A DNA stretch of 64,000 nt from Proteromonas lacertae (GCA_002245135.1 NGBS01000583.1:434001-498000), one strand, 5' to 3'; shown: positions 47,109-60,727, numbered from the stretch's first letter. Program-made: numbers and translations. Notes: generated from the letters alone by a model not told the origin.

Positions 47109-48455
47109 ATGGCTGAAGAAAGCATTGAGAATTTAAAGAAAGAAATTGCTGAATTAAAGCAAAAGGTATGCTATGATTTATTACATTTAGGTTGATATAT
47201 TAGAGAAAGAGAAACATGTTGCTCAAAGAAAGAAAATAGATATAATGAATGCAGATGTAAATGATGAAAATCCGTACAGCAGATTAATGGCATTGAAAAG
47301 AATGGGAATTGTTGAAGTATTTTCTATAAGTCCATTGTTTTGTTTAGAATTATGAACAGATAAGAGATCACAGTATTGCAATAATTGGTTTGGGTGGAAT
47401 TGGTAGTGTAGCTGCAGAAATGTTAACACGTTGTGGAATTGGCAAATTACTACTTTTTGATTATGATACAGTAGAAATAGCCAACATGAATCGTTTATTT
47501 TTCCGTCCAGAACAAGCAGGAATGACAAAAACATCAGCAGCTAGGCAGACATTAGAAGCAATAAATCCTGATGTAATATTTGAAGATTATCCATTTTGAT
47601 ATAACATCCTATATCTTTTTATTTTTTATTGATTTTTTTTATTAATATAAACATTTCTTTAATTTATATTTTTACCAGCTAGCTTTGAAAAAATGGTAGA
47701 ACGTTTCCAACATGGTGGAATTGATAATAAATCACCAATCAGTTTAGTATTAAGTTGTGTTGATAATTATGGTGCAAGAATCGCAATAAATCAAGCTTGT
47801 TGTGAATTAGATCAGCCTTGGATGGAAAGTGGTGTTTCTGAAGATGCAGTATCAGGACATATTCAATTTATGTTACCAGGAAGAACAGCTTGTTTTGAAT
47901 GTTTACCACCATTAGTAGTAGCTTCAGGAATAGATGAAAAGACATTGAAAAGAGAAGGTGTTTGTGCTGCTTCATTACCAACCACAATGGGATTAATAGC
48001 TGCAATGTTAGTCCAGAATGTATTGAAATATTTATTATCGTTTGGCCAAGTGTCTTATTTCCTTGGTTATAGTGCTATGACTAATTTTTTCCCAAGTGAT
48101 ATTATGAAACCAAATGTTGATTGTGCTAATAGTGCATGTGTTAAGTGTCAAGAGAAATGGAAAGGTAAATGGACAGCTCAAGTGTGGAAAGGACAAGGAC
48201 ATGATGGTGTAGAGAATAAAGAAGTTGTTCATGAAGATAATGAATGGGGAATATGTGTGGAAGAAGAAGGAGCTGAAGTTGGAGAACCAATTAAAACAAG
48301 TGTAGAAGGTATTGAATTTGAATATGCGCCATCTGCTCCTACTTCTTCATCTACAGCTAATAATGATAATAATAATCCATCATTACCTAAAGCTGGAAAT
48401 GATGACAAGTGTTGAAGATTTAATGGCTCAATTAAATGCTTTAAATTCATCTTAA
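47109..48455 (+). CDS. UBA5: UBA5, UFM1-activating E1 enzyme
   Basis: About 415 residues. Features: the ATP-binding loop [17 protein letters not shown], the adenylation segment [19 protein letters not shown]2C-type zinc site cysteines (ACFECLPP and SACVKC) and the conserved [19 protein letters not shown] with the catalytic Cys in its middle. The last residues, [14 protein letters not shown], match the UFC1-binding tail. Two one-base changes are needed: at 47594-47597 (TTTT before GATATAACATCC) and at 48410 (T between AAG and GTTGAAGAT); the unshifted frames hit TGA. Two small GTAT introns lie near 47166 and 47320. The third is an AT-AC intron. UBA5 activates UFM1 for ER-linked ufmylation. Confidence 0.88.
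47611..47675 (+). other. Candidate U12-type AT-AC intron in UBA5
   Basis: 65 nt beginning ATATCTTTTT and ending TTTTTAC. TTTCTTTAAT lies about a dozen bases before the end, like a U12 branch site. There is no GT donor nearby upstream. Removal joins DITS to [15 protein letters not shown], the region aligned with UBA5 of animals. The first ten bases equal those of the receptor-gene intron at 1121-1182. Confidence 0.75.
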
Positions 48456-48609
48456 ATATTCATTTTTTTTTATTATTCTTTTATCATTTTTTTCAATAAA
48501 AAAAACAAAATATTATTACAAAAACATAGTTATTAGAAAATAATAATAAGTGTGAAGTAGTATTTGTTTTTAAACGAATATATATTATATATATAAACTT
48601 AATCAAAAT

Positions 48610-50015
48610 TTAAGCTTCAACTTTAGCTTTCTTTGAAGATTCTTTATCTTTATGTTCATGTTTTCTCTTTTTTTCTTTCTTCTCAGTTTCTTCACTCTTC
48701 TCTACTTTCTTAGGTGTTTCATCAGTTGATTTATCATTATTATTATCACTAGCAGATTTAGGTTCATTAGATTGAACAGGTTGTATTTTATACCATTCAG
48801 GTGGAGTATTACCATTAGGCCTTCCATGTTTATCTAACTTACCATCAGCTATTAATTGCTTCTTCTTTTGTGCAACTGGTCCTAAACCCCATTTTCTTGG
48901 ATATGTATCTCTCTCCATTATAACTCTCTTTATCTTTGATACTATACCATGATCACAAGATGCAATAACAGCTGTATTCATTTGTGCAATACCTAAAGCA
49001 ATTGCTTCACCTTTAGTTGACATTAAAACAACATCATCACCTACTTCAATACCATCACTATATCTCAATACACCAGGAATCATTAACTTAGCACCATAAC
49101 AGATCGCATTTACTGAACTATCCTTCACCACAATACGTTTATAACTCACTAATAACAATTCTAATGGTTTAATAACACGTCTTAAGTAACTATCATCTTT
49201 TCTACTATCCATCATATATTGAGCATCTAATACATCATGCATTGTACACATATCCATTGTTTCATCAATTGCTCCACTTCGTACTCTTCTTAATTCCTCC
49301 ATATGTCCTCCTACTCCTAATATTAAACCTAAATGAACACATAATGTACGAATATAAGTACCAGCTTCACAACTTACCCAAAATACACCTAATTGTTTAC
49401 TATTGTCATATTCTAATAATTTACTCTCATATATGGTTCTTACACGAAGTTGACGTTTTACAGCGGCGATTAATGGTGGTCTTTGGAATAATGCACCTGT
49501 TAGTTTTTCTAAAGCTTGTGTTAATTGAAATTGATCTTCTATGGCGTTGTGTAGTCTGACTATTGCTACGTATTCTTTACCTGCTCCTTGTTGAGATTTC
49601 ACCAAACGAGTAGCTCTTTCTATACAGACGATTAAACATCCTGTAACTTTTGGATCTAAAGTACCACTATGACCTGTTTTTTCTACTCTCAAGATTCTTT
49701 TTACCCAAGCAACAACTTCATGAGATGAGGGATTTGCTGGTTTGTCAAGATTAATTACACCATATCTAATATGTTCTTTGATAGGTCTTTTGATTGGATT
49801 AAAACCACAAGGAATTGGTGTGAAATGTCCAGTTCTAACATTCAATTTATCATAGTTTCTTAATAACAAAGGCCATTTCGATGTATCTGTTTTACTAGGA
49901 ACATTTTCTGGTAGAATAACTGTATCTACTTCACTATTTTCTTTACTATGTTTATGATGTTTTGAGCCTGATGTGTCTATTGCAAATAATATGTTGATGA
50001 TATACCTTTACTCAT
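48610..50015 (-). CDS. CBF5: Dyskerin/Cbf5 rRNA pseudouridine synthase
   Basis: About 458 residues. The TruB catalytic motif is present ([20 protein letters not shown], with the key Asp in GTLDPK). Family sequence precedes it ([20 protein letters not shown]), and the PUA region follows ([20 protein letters not shown]). The C-terminus has a typical Lys-rich tail ([20 protein letters not shown]). Dyskerin is the catalytic subunit of H/ACA snoRNPs with NOP10, NHP2 and GAR1. One intron follows four codons (ATG AGT AAA G; start at 50015). It faces RBBP4 across a palindromic motif. Confidence 0.93.
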
Positions 50016-50066
50016 TGTTTATTGAGAAAAATGGAATTAAAAAAGAGTTGAATGAGCGGGATAAAC

Positions 50067-50084
50067 TCAAACTTTCAGGCTTGA
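50067..50084. promoter_or_regulatory. Palindromic promoter motif between dyskerin and RBBP4
   Basis: TCAAAC-TTTCAG-GCTTGA. With the flanking bases the arms extend to AACTCAA/TTGAGTT. It lies 52 bases from the dyskerin start and 63 bases from the RBBP4 start. Confidence 0.6.
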
Positions 50085-50146
50085 GTTTTGTTATTTATAA
50101 TTTTTTCTTATCATTTACACAGTAATATCCAATATATAAATCACAA

Positions 50147-51628
<1,482 letters not shown>

Positions 51629-51734
51629 TTTGAATATATATTTTTTCTTTATCATGTTTTGATTATTATATTCTTATCTAATCAAGAAATAAAATGAAAA
51701 ACAAAATCAAACAATAATCAAGTTTTTGTTATAT

Positions 51735-51751
51735 GTTTGAAGAAGTCAAGC
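51735..51751. promoter_or_regulatory. Promoter motif, half-sites in reversed order
   Basis: GTTTGA-AGAAG-TCAAGC, 32 bases before the next start codon. The two half-sites are those of the recurring element but point outwards, so it is a variant form. Confidence 0.4.
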
Positions 51752-51782
51752 TAGAAATTTTAATTTTTGCTTTTATTGAAGA

Positions 51783-52270
51783 ATGCTCGATATTAATAAA
51801 TTATTAGATGTTATGAACAAAGCTGTAAATGAAAATATAACAGCTGCAGGTGTATTTATTTAATCAAATATGCAAATATAGATTATTGGAAGAAAAAGGT
51901 GAAATAATCAGTGCATCTTCATCCTATAAACAATTTCAACAATCACATGCATCGATTATACTATCAATGCTAACAGAATTCCAAAACATACTCAAATCAG
52001 AAAAAACTACTATTCAGATGATGAATTTTCAATTTTCAGTATATTTTATTATATATCATATTTTATGAATATTATAGGACCAGCAATTAATTATAAAACC
52101 TGTCAAACCACCATATTATATTGTGATTATTGGAGATATAAAGGTTATGCCTGCTAGATTCATTGTAGATGTATTAATATAATAATTTTATTAAATTGAA
52201 ATAGTCAAATAAACTATGCACATACTTGCAACAACAATTTGAGAGTTTACCAACACTAGAAATTAAATAA
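51783..52270 (+). CDS. Small helical protein, function unknown
   Basis: About 140 residues (MLDINKLLDVMNKAVNENI; later IILSMLTEFQNILKSEKTT). Three joins are proposed: near 51856, where the exact splice or a one-base change is uncertain; near 52040-52077; and near 52166-52204. The sequence is helical and the C-terminal part contains PYYIVIIGDIKV. No signal peptide and no recognisable family. It stands between RBBP4 and the ubiquitin-like gene. Low confidence in the exact exons. Confidence 0.45.
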
Positions 52271-52364
52271 TGTATGTATTTTGTTAATTTTGTGATTAAT
52301 TTTGTATTTATGTAGTGTTTTATACCTACATACATATAGATAATAAAAAAACTAAATTATTGAT

Positions 52365-52681
52365 TTAAAAACCACCACGGAGGGTTAATACCATGTTAAC
52401 AATATCTCCAGATTGAATTCCAGAGCTAACAACAGTGTAAGCGTCATCTCTATTAATATAAACCTAAAAAAACATACAATGGACGACCTTTGTAGACTAA
52501 TCTGATTTGATCAACGCTAATACCTTCCTTTTCTTGTAATTCTTGTTTTAATTTTAATATCTAGGCTATAAAACTCATTTTACATACTGTATCACCATCA
52601 TTGACTGTTACATCACGATTACGGCCAGTAAGAGTCTGAAGAAAAATATAATATAAAAAATACTCTGATTTTAATTTGCAT
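52365..52681 (-). CDS. Divergent ubiquitin-like protein ending in Gly-Gly-Phe
   Basis: About 78 residues in at least three exons (start at 52681, MQIKIRTLTGRNRDVTV). The fold pattern is ubiquitin's: TLTGRNRDVTVNDGDT, KLKQELQEKEGISVDQ, then RLVYKGRPL and MVLTLRGGF at the end. Ubiquitin itself is far more conserved (this has EKEGISVDQIRLV for DKEGIPPDQQRLI), so it is a related modifier, not ubiquitin. One C-terminal Phe would have to be removed to expose Gly-Gly. The join at about 52465 is odd: a GTTTTTTTAG segment of 10 nt fits the frame, whereas the 14-nt GTATG...TAG option does not. Confidence 0.75.
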
Positions 52682-52901
52682 TATACAATAAAAAAAAGAA
52701 ACAAAAAAATGAATAACTGAACAGATTAAATCCTTAATTTACATTAAATATGTAAAGTTATTTTTCTATCATTGAAAATTGCATGTTATGCTGAGCAAAT
52801 AATGTTACAAACACAAAAATGTCAATCAACAGATGTTTAACGAGGATAGTAATATATAAAAAAATAATAAACATTAACTATAAATAAAACCTATTTTGTC
52901 T

Positions 52902-54985
52902 TTAGTCTACAGGCTTTTCAAGTGCTTCAAGATTCTTCTTATCTCTTGGATTGCTCTTCATGGCGTTATACACTGGATCAAATTTCTCTTGAAAAACTGT
53001 TAAAATATCTGGTAATGATGACTTAAGTAAACGTCTCACTACATAAATGCCAAATCTATGTTCAGCAACTGTGGTTAATGTTGATTGATCTATAGTTATT
53101 TCATTCACTATACTGCTCTGTATATCTTTATCATTCTTCAATATCAATTTTTCCAATACATTTGAACTATACTTTTGCATTGATAATTCCACGATTTTCC
53201 CTTTAATTAACTCATACACTGAATGTGAATATATAACTGGTCCATTTTCAATAATATACTGTAAAGCATAATTACCATATGGTTCACTAATAATTGTTGA
53301 TGATGAATTGATAATTATATCAGCAATTTTATCTTTACGTGATTGATTACCAATTTCATAACATTTCTATACAATAAATAAATAAATAATAATAATAAAT
53401 ACTTGCACAACATAACATCCAAATTTAGTTTTGGATATATCAATTACATGATTTTCTACTAAGTCAAAAATAAATAACGACATATCCTCAGGAATTTTTC
53501 TATACACAATTGTAAGACATGATTGCCATGAGGATCGATAGATAATTCATATACATGATCTTGAATATTTGTTTTAATTAATTCAAATTGAGTGAGTAAA
53601 TGACATTTCTTGATTAAGGCCTGAATGGATCTACTTCCATGTTGATCTTTTGAAGCAGTCACTAATTGGATTTGAATATTCTTCAATATCATAAATATTT
53701 GATCATCATTACAATAATCAATAATTTTTTGAAATAAATAATTACCAAAAGGATCCATTATAATTTCCACAAATGAATCAGACAAGTTTGATAATAATAA
53801 AGGAACTGAAACTTCAGGATTACTATCCAACTTCATTTGTAAGGTTCTACAATTCATTTGATTCTTTGGAATCCATAATATAGAATCAGATAAAATCCCT
53901 TTAGTTGGAGTCATTCGATTATTATCATCTTGTTGTTGTTGTTGTTGTTGTTGTTGTATTAATGGTGAAGATATTAATGGAACAGTTGATGGTGGAAGTG
54001 GTGGAGTGCCATTACTCATCATAGATGATGGTGAAGATGGTGGTTGTAATGGTGGAGATTGCGAAGAGTAATATACATTCTTATGACCACTGTTGGTACT
54101 ACTACTAGAGCGTGCTAAAGGTGAACTTGTCACTGGTGAATATGGTTGTTGTTGTTGTTGTTGTTGTTGTTGGGGAGGAATTGGTATGGGAGGAGTCATC
54201 GACAATCTTTGGAATTGTGCTGTTAATGGATCATAGGATGGTTGATTGATTCTACGATCGTTGTAATTGTATAAAGAGTTAGAACGTTGAAAATTATTAA
54301 TATTCCTAATATTTGGATTGATATATTGATTTGAATCTGTGTATGCCTTTCTTATATAATATGTAAATTGTTGTTGGTTTTGAATTGGCATTCCTGATTG
54401 GTTATACTGTTGTTGTTGCTGTGGTACTGGTGATGATGATGCTGAAGCTGAATACATTGCATAAACGTCTTGAGGTGTATTGGGAGGTGGAGGATATTGA
54501 TAGATTCCTGACATATCTGAGGAATATGACATTATTTCTCCATCTTGAAAACTATAAGATTGTTGTTGTTGATACTGTTGTTGTTGTAAACTGTAATAGT
54601 CAAATCCTGGTTGTTGTTGTTGTTGTTGTTGTCTTTGATAAATATTGGGGTATTTGGTAAGAAGAATCTGATTGAGCATGCGTTTCTCTAAACCTTTGGT
54701 TGTTCAATATATATCCTTCTGGTTCAATATTCATTTCAGAATGAAATCTACCTATCTGCTCTCCATGAATAACTCTATATCATTAAATGGTGAAATTATA
54801 TACCTTGGTTGGTTGTTTTGCCAAGCACATGTATCCATTTGGGCAGCATTTTGATTACTAATGTGAGGATAGCTAGATAGCACAGGCAATTCCGAAGGTT
54901 CATCATGCGGTGGAACTGAAATCCCACCAGCGGTTTGTGAGAATGGAGTCCAACTATATGAACTGTTTGAAGAAGAATCTGACAT
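52902..54985 (-). CDS. Pumilio-family RNA-binding protein
   Basis: About 680 residues. The C-terminal half is a PUM-HD of several repeats with three-helix signatures (FVEIIMDPFGNYLFQKIID, SKDQHGSRSIQALI, YELSIDPHGNHVLQLCIE, KFGCYVVQKCYE), which read bases in mRNA 3' UTRs. The N-terminal part is low-complexity Gln/Pro/Ser. Two frame changes are needed: near 54636 (one extra base at the (CAA)n tract) and at 53495-53499 (T5 on plus; one base short before PEDMSLFIFDLVENH). Both are at simple runs, so a sequencing cause is likely. Pumilio proteins repress or stabilise target mRNAs. Confidence 0.85.
53933..54633. repeat. Three (CAA)n poly-Gln tracts in the Pumilio gene
   Basis: TTG/TGT-type runs on the plus strand at about 53933-53957, 54149-54170 and 54606-54633 encode Gln-rich segments of the disordered N-terminus. 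They are prone to slippage, which may explain the nearby frame break. Confidence 0.85.
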
Positions 54986-56009
54986 GAAATATCTTGATTA
55001 CTACAAAAAAGTCTAAACACCAAATGTTTGTCGGTATTTTGTCTTAAGGAGCTTACAGTAAGTTTAATAAATAATCAGAACTGTTTAAACGATGAAGGGA
55101 ATCTACTGAGTGACAATATAATGCAAATGAAAATTAACTAAATTTTTATGCCCTTTCATTAAGCAAAAGATATTATCGGTTTAAGTTTAATATTACTGTT
55201 TTTGGCGTTGTTGATAAGCTGGGTCACCAACATTTATCATAAAACACATTGATAGTACATAATATATCAATAAATGGAAGCATTATGAAATTAAAAATAT
55301 TAAGAAATGAGTCAATGTAATACATTGAAATATATAAGATATTAAAAACCAGTAGAATAGGCTGTTATGAACATTTTATGATTTACTCTTATAACTTTTA
55401 CCAGATAACAGCACCTAAAACAATATTCACTTTTCATTAATAATATAAGCCTACATGTCGCTCAAAGCACAAAATACCAAATAAATTTGATTATGTTTGA
55501 TTAAAAGCTTGATTTTTAAAATATTTTTTGTTTTTTTAGATTTTTTGAATGAGTTTTTAAAGAATGTAGTGGATGTCTTCTAATTAAACTCCATGATTTA
55601 CATCCATTATGAAAAATAAAATCCATATTAAAACGGTTTTTCTATACTAGTGGAATTACTTCTTATATAAATATAAACTTATGAGCAAAGTAGCTTAACA
55701 CTATATGACACAAACAAAAAATCGTATTATATATAATGGAATAAATTATGAAAAATCTTCTGCAGCTAAGATTGTTGAGGTGATTATTATCAAACTATAC
55801 TTAATAATACGGGAATATAAGTTATAAAAAACTAATAATATTTCGAACATTTCAGATCAAAGTGCATTTATATCATATAAACTATAAATGAGCTCTATTG
55901 AGTCGTATATCTTATAATTATAAATAAAAACTTCAAAAAATCTTATTGTTAATGTTTTTGATGAAAAATAAATTACTGTAAAATTAATTTATTGATTTTA
56001 AATTATTGT
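54986..56009. other. 1-kb gene-free stretch
   Basis: About 1 kb between the Pumilio start and the first of three tandem membrane-protein genes. AT-rich throughout, with no sustained frame, RNA gene or clear repeat. It must carry two promoters. It is the longest gap in the window and borders the recently duplicated family. Confidence 0.5.
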
Positions 56010-56580
56010 ATGAACAAAGTTTCAAATATTTATTTTATACTAATACTTATGACAGTTAAAGCTTTGTCTACCGTATCAAATAAAAAAAATGAGATTAAAA
56101 CTAACACATCACCTCCAATTGCTGTGACAGAAGTAGAAACAAATGATTGGGGTATAATTAAAATAATCATTCTTAAAAATAATAGAATTAACTTTTAGAA
56201 ACATCACAGTATATGATAGTGAAGCTGTGTCAGTTTATGTTAGTGCAAGTGATGTTGAAGCATGTAAAAGAGATAAAGGATCAATGGATTTATTTTGTGG
56301 TGTTTCTGAAGTTATTCCTTCGAAAGGTGCATCAATTAAATATGAAAAACAAATCAACTTCAGATGTTCTGAGATTATGTTTAACTGTACAGACATACCT
56401 TTATCTCAAATGTTCTTATTCTGTGTAGTAAAAGTTGGAGAAGAAGTATATAAATTCAAATATATTGATTTGTTTAAAGAAATAACAGGTGTTCCACATT
56501 GGGTAATATGGAGTGTAATTGCATTGCAGTGTTTATTTATTGTGAGTAGTTTCTGTTGGTGTTGTTGTAAAAGCAAATAA
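56010..56580 (+). CDS. Cys-rich type I membrane protein, tandem family copy A
   Basis: About 178 residues. Signal peptide MNKVSNIYFILILMTVKALS, then a Lys/Asn-rich linker ending ETNDW, a 32-34 nt intron, and an extracellular domain with spaced cysteines (DVEACKRDKGSMDLFCG, FRCSEIMFNC, FLFCVVKVG). This is followed by YIDLFKEITGVPHW, a single membrane helix (VIWSVIALQCLFIVSSFCW) and the short tail CCCKSK, likely palmitoylated. The first of three paralogues in a row. I recognise no known family. The family is described with its sister genes at 57047 and 57851. Confidence 0.7.
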
Positions 56581-57046
56581 TAAATATAAGCATAGTATAA
56601 TGTAATTTATATATATCTTAATATAAATTTGTATGTTGCTTGACTGAATGATTAATGATTTTGTAGAAAAACTTACCATTAAATAAAATTGACTACTATC
56701 AGAATTATTATAATAGAACACTTGTAAAAACACTATTACATCTGAATGGACTATATGATTGGCTATTAATCTTGGTTTGTGTTAATTGTTGTCAATAGCA
56801 AAGAAAGAGTTAGTGGGTTAATAATTATTTATAATTGTATAGATATTGATGTTTAATTATAATTTTTGTAGGTAACATTCACTGAACAGACAATTAAAGA
56901 ATGATTATGCATTTATAATAATTTTTATGTACTGATGAATGATATTGTGTATACTACAGCGATATGATATAATTATTTCTCACGATATACTTCTCTTTTA
57001 AATCAAAAAATAGTGTAAAACAGTTTTTTATTATTTGCTCTTTTAA
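56581..57046. other. Spacer between family copies A and B
   Basis: About 465 bases between copies A and B. A 3' block containing CTGAATGATTAATGATT (near 56643) has a counterpart after copy B (GTGAATGATTAAAGATG, near 57703), so the duplicated unit included downstream DNA. No gene seen. Confidence 0.5.
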
Positions 57047-57644
57047 ATGAATATAATTTCTTTGGTTTGTTTAATTATGATAATTTTAACAGTTAGCGCT
57101 GCATCTATTGTATCAGATAAAAAGAATTTACATTTGACACAAAAATCACCAAAATTAAAAGAAAATGATGTAGAAACAAATGAATGGGGTATAAATGAAA
57201 CTTATTTTTGTTATAATAATAGAATTAACTTTTAAAAATCTTACAATACATGGTTATCATTATATCACTACAATTGTAGCTCCATCAAATTATAAAGCAT
57301 GTCTAAGAGAAAAGAGACCAATGAGATTATATTGCATAACTAGTTCAACTATTCCTACAGAAAAAGGTACATTCGATCGTTACAACGATAAAGATTTCAA
57401 ATGTTATGATATATTTTATAATGTGAGTAGTATGTCATATTCTCCTATGTTCTTCGCTTGTGCTATAAGAGTAACAGCATATCATGATGGTTCTTACGGT
57501 GAGGAAGTTATCCAATTGAAATATATTGACTTATTTAAAGAATTAACAGGTGTTCCTCATTGGGCAATATGGAGTGGAATTGCTTTAGAATCTCTGTTTG
57601 TTGTTTGTAGTTGTTGGTGGTGTTGTTGCAAAAGTAATCAATAA
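57047..57644 (+). CDS. Cys-rich type I membrane protein, tandem family copy B
   Basis: About 187 residues, the closest relative of copy A. Signal peptide MNIISLVCLIMIILTVSAAS, linker ending ETNEW, an intron at the same place and phase, then the Cys-spaced ectodomain (YKACLREKRPMRLYC, FKCYDIF, FFACAIRVTAYHDGSYGEE), the motif YIDLFKELTGVPHWAIW, the helix and the tail CWWCCCKSNQ. The identical intron position and shared Trp and PHW motifs show common ancestry. The ectodomain differs far more than the membrane end. Confidence 0.72.
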
Positions 57645-57850
57645 CTTTATTTAATTCTTCATACTATAATATAATTTATTTTATTCGATTTGACTGTTGT
57701 TTGAGTGAATGATTAAAGATGTTGAACTAGATTAATTTATAAAATACAGTAATATGTATACTAGGCATTGTTATCATTTTATTATTAATAATGTGATATT
57801 TTATATGTCCAACTTTAAAAAAACACTTTTCTGTCAGTTACACATTTGAA

Positions 57851-58433
57851 ATGATTAATTATCGAATATATCTGTTGCTAGCCATTATCACTCCATTTAT
57901 ATCTGCTAGAATACCTAACAGAAACTTAACTGAGTCAAATATTAGAGAGTTAAGTGGTGATTGGGGTATTACTTTTATATATTGATGTGATAGAATTAAA
58001 TTTGGATAATTTGAAATTCGGCTTTGAAGATAATAAGATTATTGTAGGAGGAGCAGTGACAACAACAAATAGTGTTGAATGTATAAAAGATTTAGGGAAA
58101 TTATCTGGTACTATGCAGTGTATAGTTGTAGCAGTTGCTCCTCTTCCTACTTATTTTGATTATGACAAATCAATTACTGGTTTTGCTTGTAGTGGTTTAA
58201 AATTAGGTTATTATGAATCAAGTCTTCCTATGTATTTTGCTTGTGCTGTTTTTGATAAAGATAAAAAGGTATATAAGTGGAAATCACGTGATTTGTTCAA
58301 AGAAAAGACAGGCTGTCCAGTATGGGTAATATGGTTAGTTATTACTCTTGGTTGTGTGTTTGTTGTTGTGTTATGTAGTTGGTGTTGCTGTAAGTGTTGT
58401 TGTGGCAAAAAAAGAAAGAGAGGATGTTGTTAA
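57851..58433 (+). CDS. Cys-rich type I membrane protein, tandem family copy C
   Basis: About 185 residues, the most divergent copy. Signal peptide MINYRIYLLLAIITPFISA, linker ending SGDW, the same intron phase, an ectodomain with matching cysteines (VECIKDLGKLSGTMQC, FACSGLKLGYY, YFACAVFDKDK), and RDLFKEKTGCPVWVIW before the helix. The tail is longer and very Cys/Lys-rich (SWCCCKCCCGKKRKRGCC), likely palmitoylated and basic. It is 206 bases after copy B. Confidence 0.72.
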
Positions 58434-58524
58434 TTACAATTTATAATTGTATGTTTATTATAATGATATTGCTTGATTATAGTAAAAAACAATAATAAAC
58501 ATTTATATCAACTTTCAATTAATT

Positions 58525-60695
58525 TTATGATACATTCTTAACTGCTCTTCCTAACTCAATATTTCTACATCTCTCAGCAAATTGCAATGAAGATAATGTT
58601 TCAGATACATTATAAGGAGAAGGACTTATATTCACAAACATCAACACTTTAGAATGTTTACTCAATGAATCTTGTAATAAATGAGTCAATTTCACATTTC
58701 TATAAGGAATATGTTTATCTTTAGCACCTAATGCTTTCATCACATCACCTAATGCACTCAATGATTTGTTAATAGCTTGAGCTTCTTTCAATCTATCACC
58801 AGTAGCACCAGTTTTACCAGCTCTTTCAGAACCAGCTAAATCAACCATATTAATAACACTTCTGATCTTTTGTTTTGAATGATTATTAAATCCTTCTATA
58901 TATATAGTCACAATTAAATGACTTCTAGATGAATGCTCATTAAGATTATGACAGCCAACGCTTCGATTATCTTGAGATTTCTTCAATATTCCAATAACTT
59001 CAACATATGTATTGACTTCTTTCTTCAATAATCCTTCCACAAAGTTACCATCAGGACCTTGACGTATTTGTAAACCACCAGCACCATCTGTACCTCTTTG
59101 TCCTTTCAATAAATCATTAATTGTTTCATTGTAGATTTCTAATACACTTACACTTAATTTATATTCATTATTTTGATCATTGTGTATTGTTTCAAATAAC
59201 AAGTTTAAAGCTTTGAAATTAACACCAGGATTATCATCTGGTCCTTGCATAGTGAATGTCTTACCACTTCCAGTTTGACCATAGGCAAATATACAGATAT
59301 TATATCCATCTAAAGCTGAGGTAATAAATGGAGAAACTTGCTCAAATACTTGTTCTTGAGTTGATTCTGGTGGAAAAACAGCATCAAATTCAAATGTATA
59401 TAAGAAATCAGCTTTCTATAAATAAAATAAAATATAAATATAAATATATATAAAATGTACGTTGATAATAATCTTTTCAGTATCATCTTTAGGAAATGAA
59501 GCAGCAGATTGTCCTCTTCCCATTTCTGATTTACTAAGTGGACGACTTCTACAAAATACTCGAATATTACCTTTTAATTCAATAATTTCATTATGTAATT
59601 TCTTTCTCAGTTCATGTTCTTTGATATATAATTCTTCCATTTCCTTTAATCTTGATTCCATTGCACTGTTTTGTTGTATAATAGTTTGCTTTTTGATTTC
59701 TTCAATCTTCTCATCAATATTGCCTTGAGAATCTTTCAAATCATTATTCAACTTCTCAATTTGTGTATTTAATTGTTTTATTTGATCATTCAGTTTCTTT
59801 ATTTGTAATTTATATTTGTTTAATTCTACTGTATGCTTTTTGCTTAATTCATCTAATGCTTGCTGTTTTTCTATTGCTGCTGTTTCTAAGGCTTTTGATA
59901 TTTCTTCTTTGTTAGTATCTTGCTTGGAAATTAATGCACATTTATCTTCGAAATCTTTCATTAATTTCTTCTTTTCTTCTTCAAATTCTTTCTTTAATTC
60001 ATCTTTTTCTGCTTTATATTTCTCTTTAGCAGTTTCTGCATCTTTCATCATCTTTTTTATCTTTAAATTTCTTACATTTACATCTTTTTGTACATTTGCA
60101 AATTCTGTCTTAGATTTTTCATTTTCACTTTTTAATTTTTCAATTTCTTCCTGTAATTCTTTCTCTCTTTCTGGTTTGATGGTATTAACTTTCAATACAT
60201 TCAATTCAGTGAAATATTTGGATATTGTTTCATCTCTATTTCTCAATTCATCAGTCTGCTTTTCTTCTAATCTTTCTAATTCTTCTTCATGTTTTCTTTC
60301 TATTCAAGCAATAAATAAGTAATATATAAATATACGAGCTTCTTGAATAGCTTTCTTATATCTTTCAACTTCAGTCTGTAATCTCTGAATCTTCTTCTTC
60401 ATTTTAGCATCATCATTCTTATTCTTAGTAGGTGATTGTGGTTCAGCTGGTGGTTGTACTTGATAAGTAGTAATAGGACATGCAAAGTAGTCACTACATC
60501 TTGGATCACTGAATGAATATGCATTTGTCTCAACACATTGATAATATTGTTTACCATTATTATCTGTTAATGTCTTATATGTATACCATTGTTCTTCACC
60601 TTGTGGTTGTGCGTAGAATTCAGATGGTGCTCTAGGATGATTGGCTGTTAGATAATAACCCCATTGTACACCTTGATAATCAAATACATCTATTA

Positions 60696-60727
<32 letters not shown>

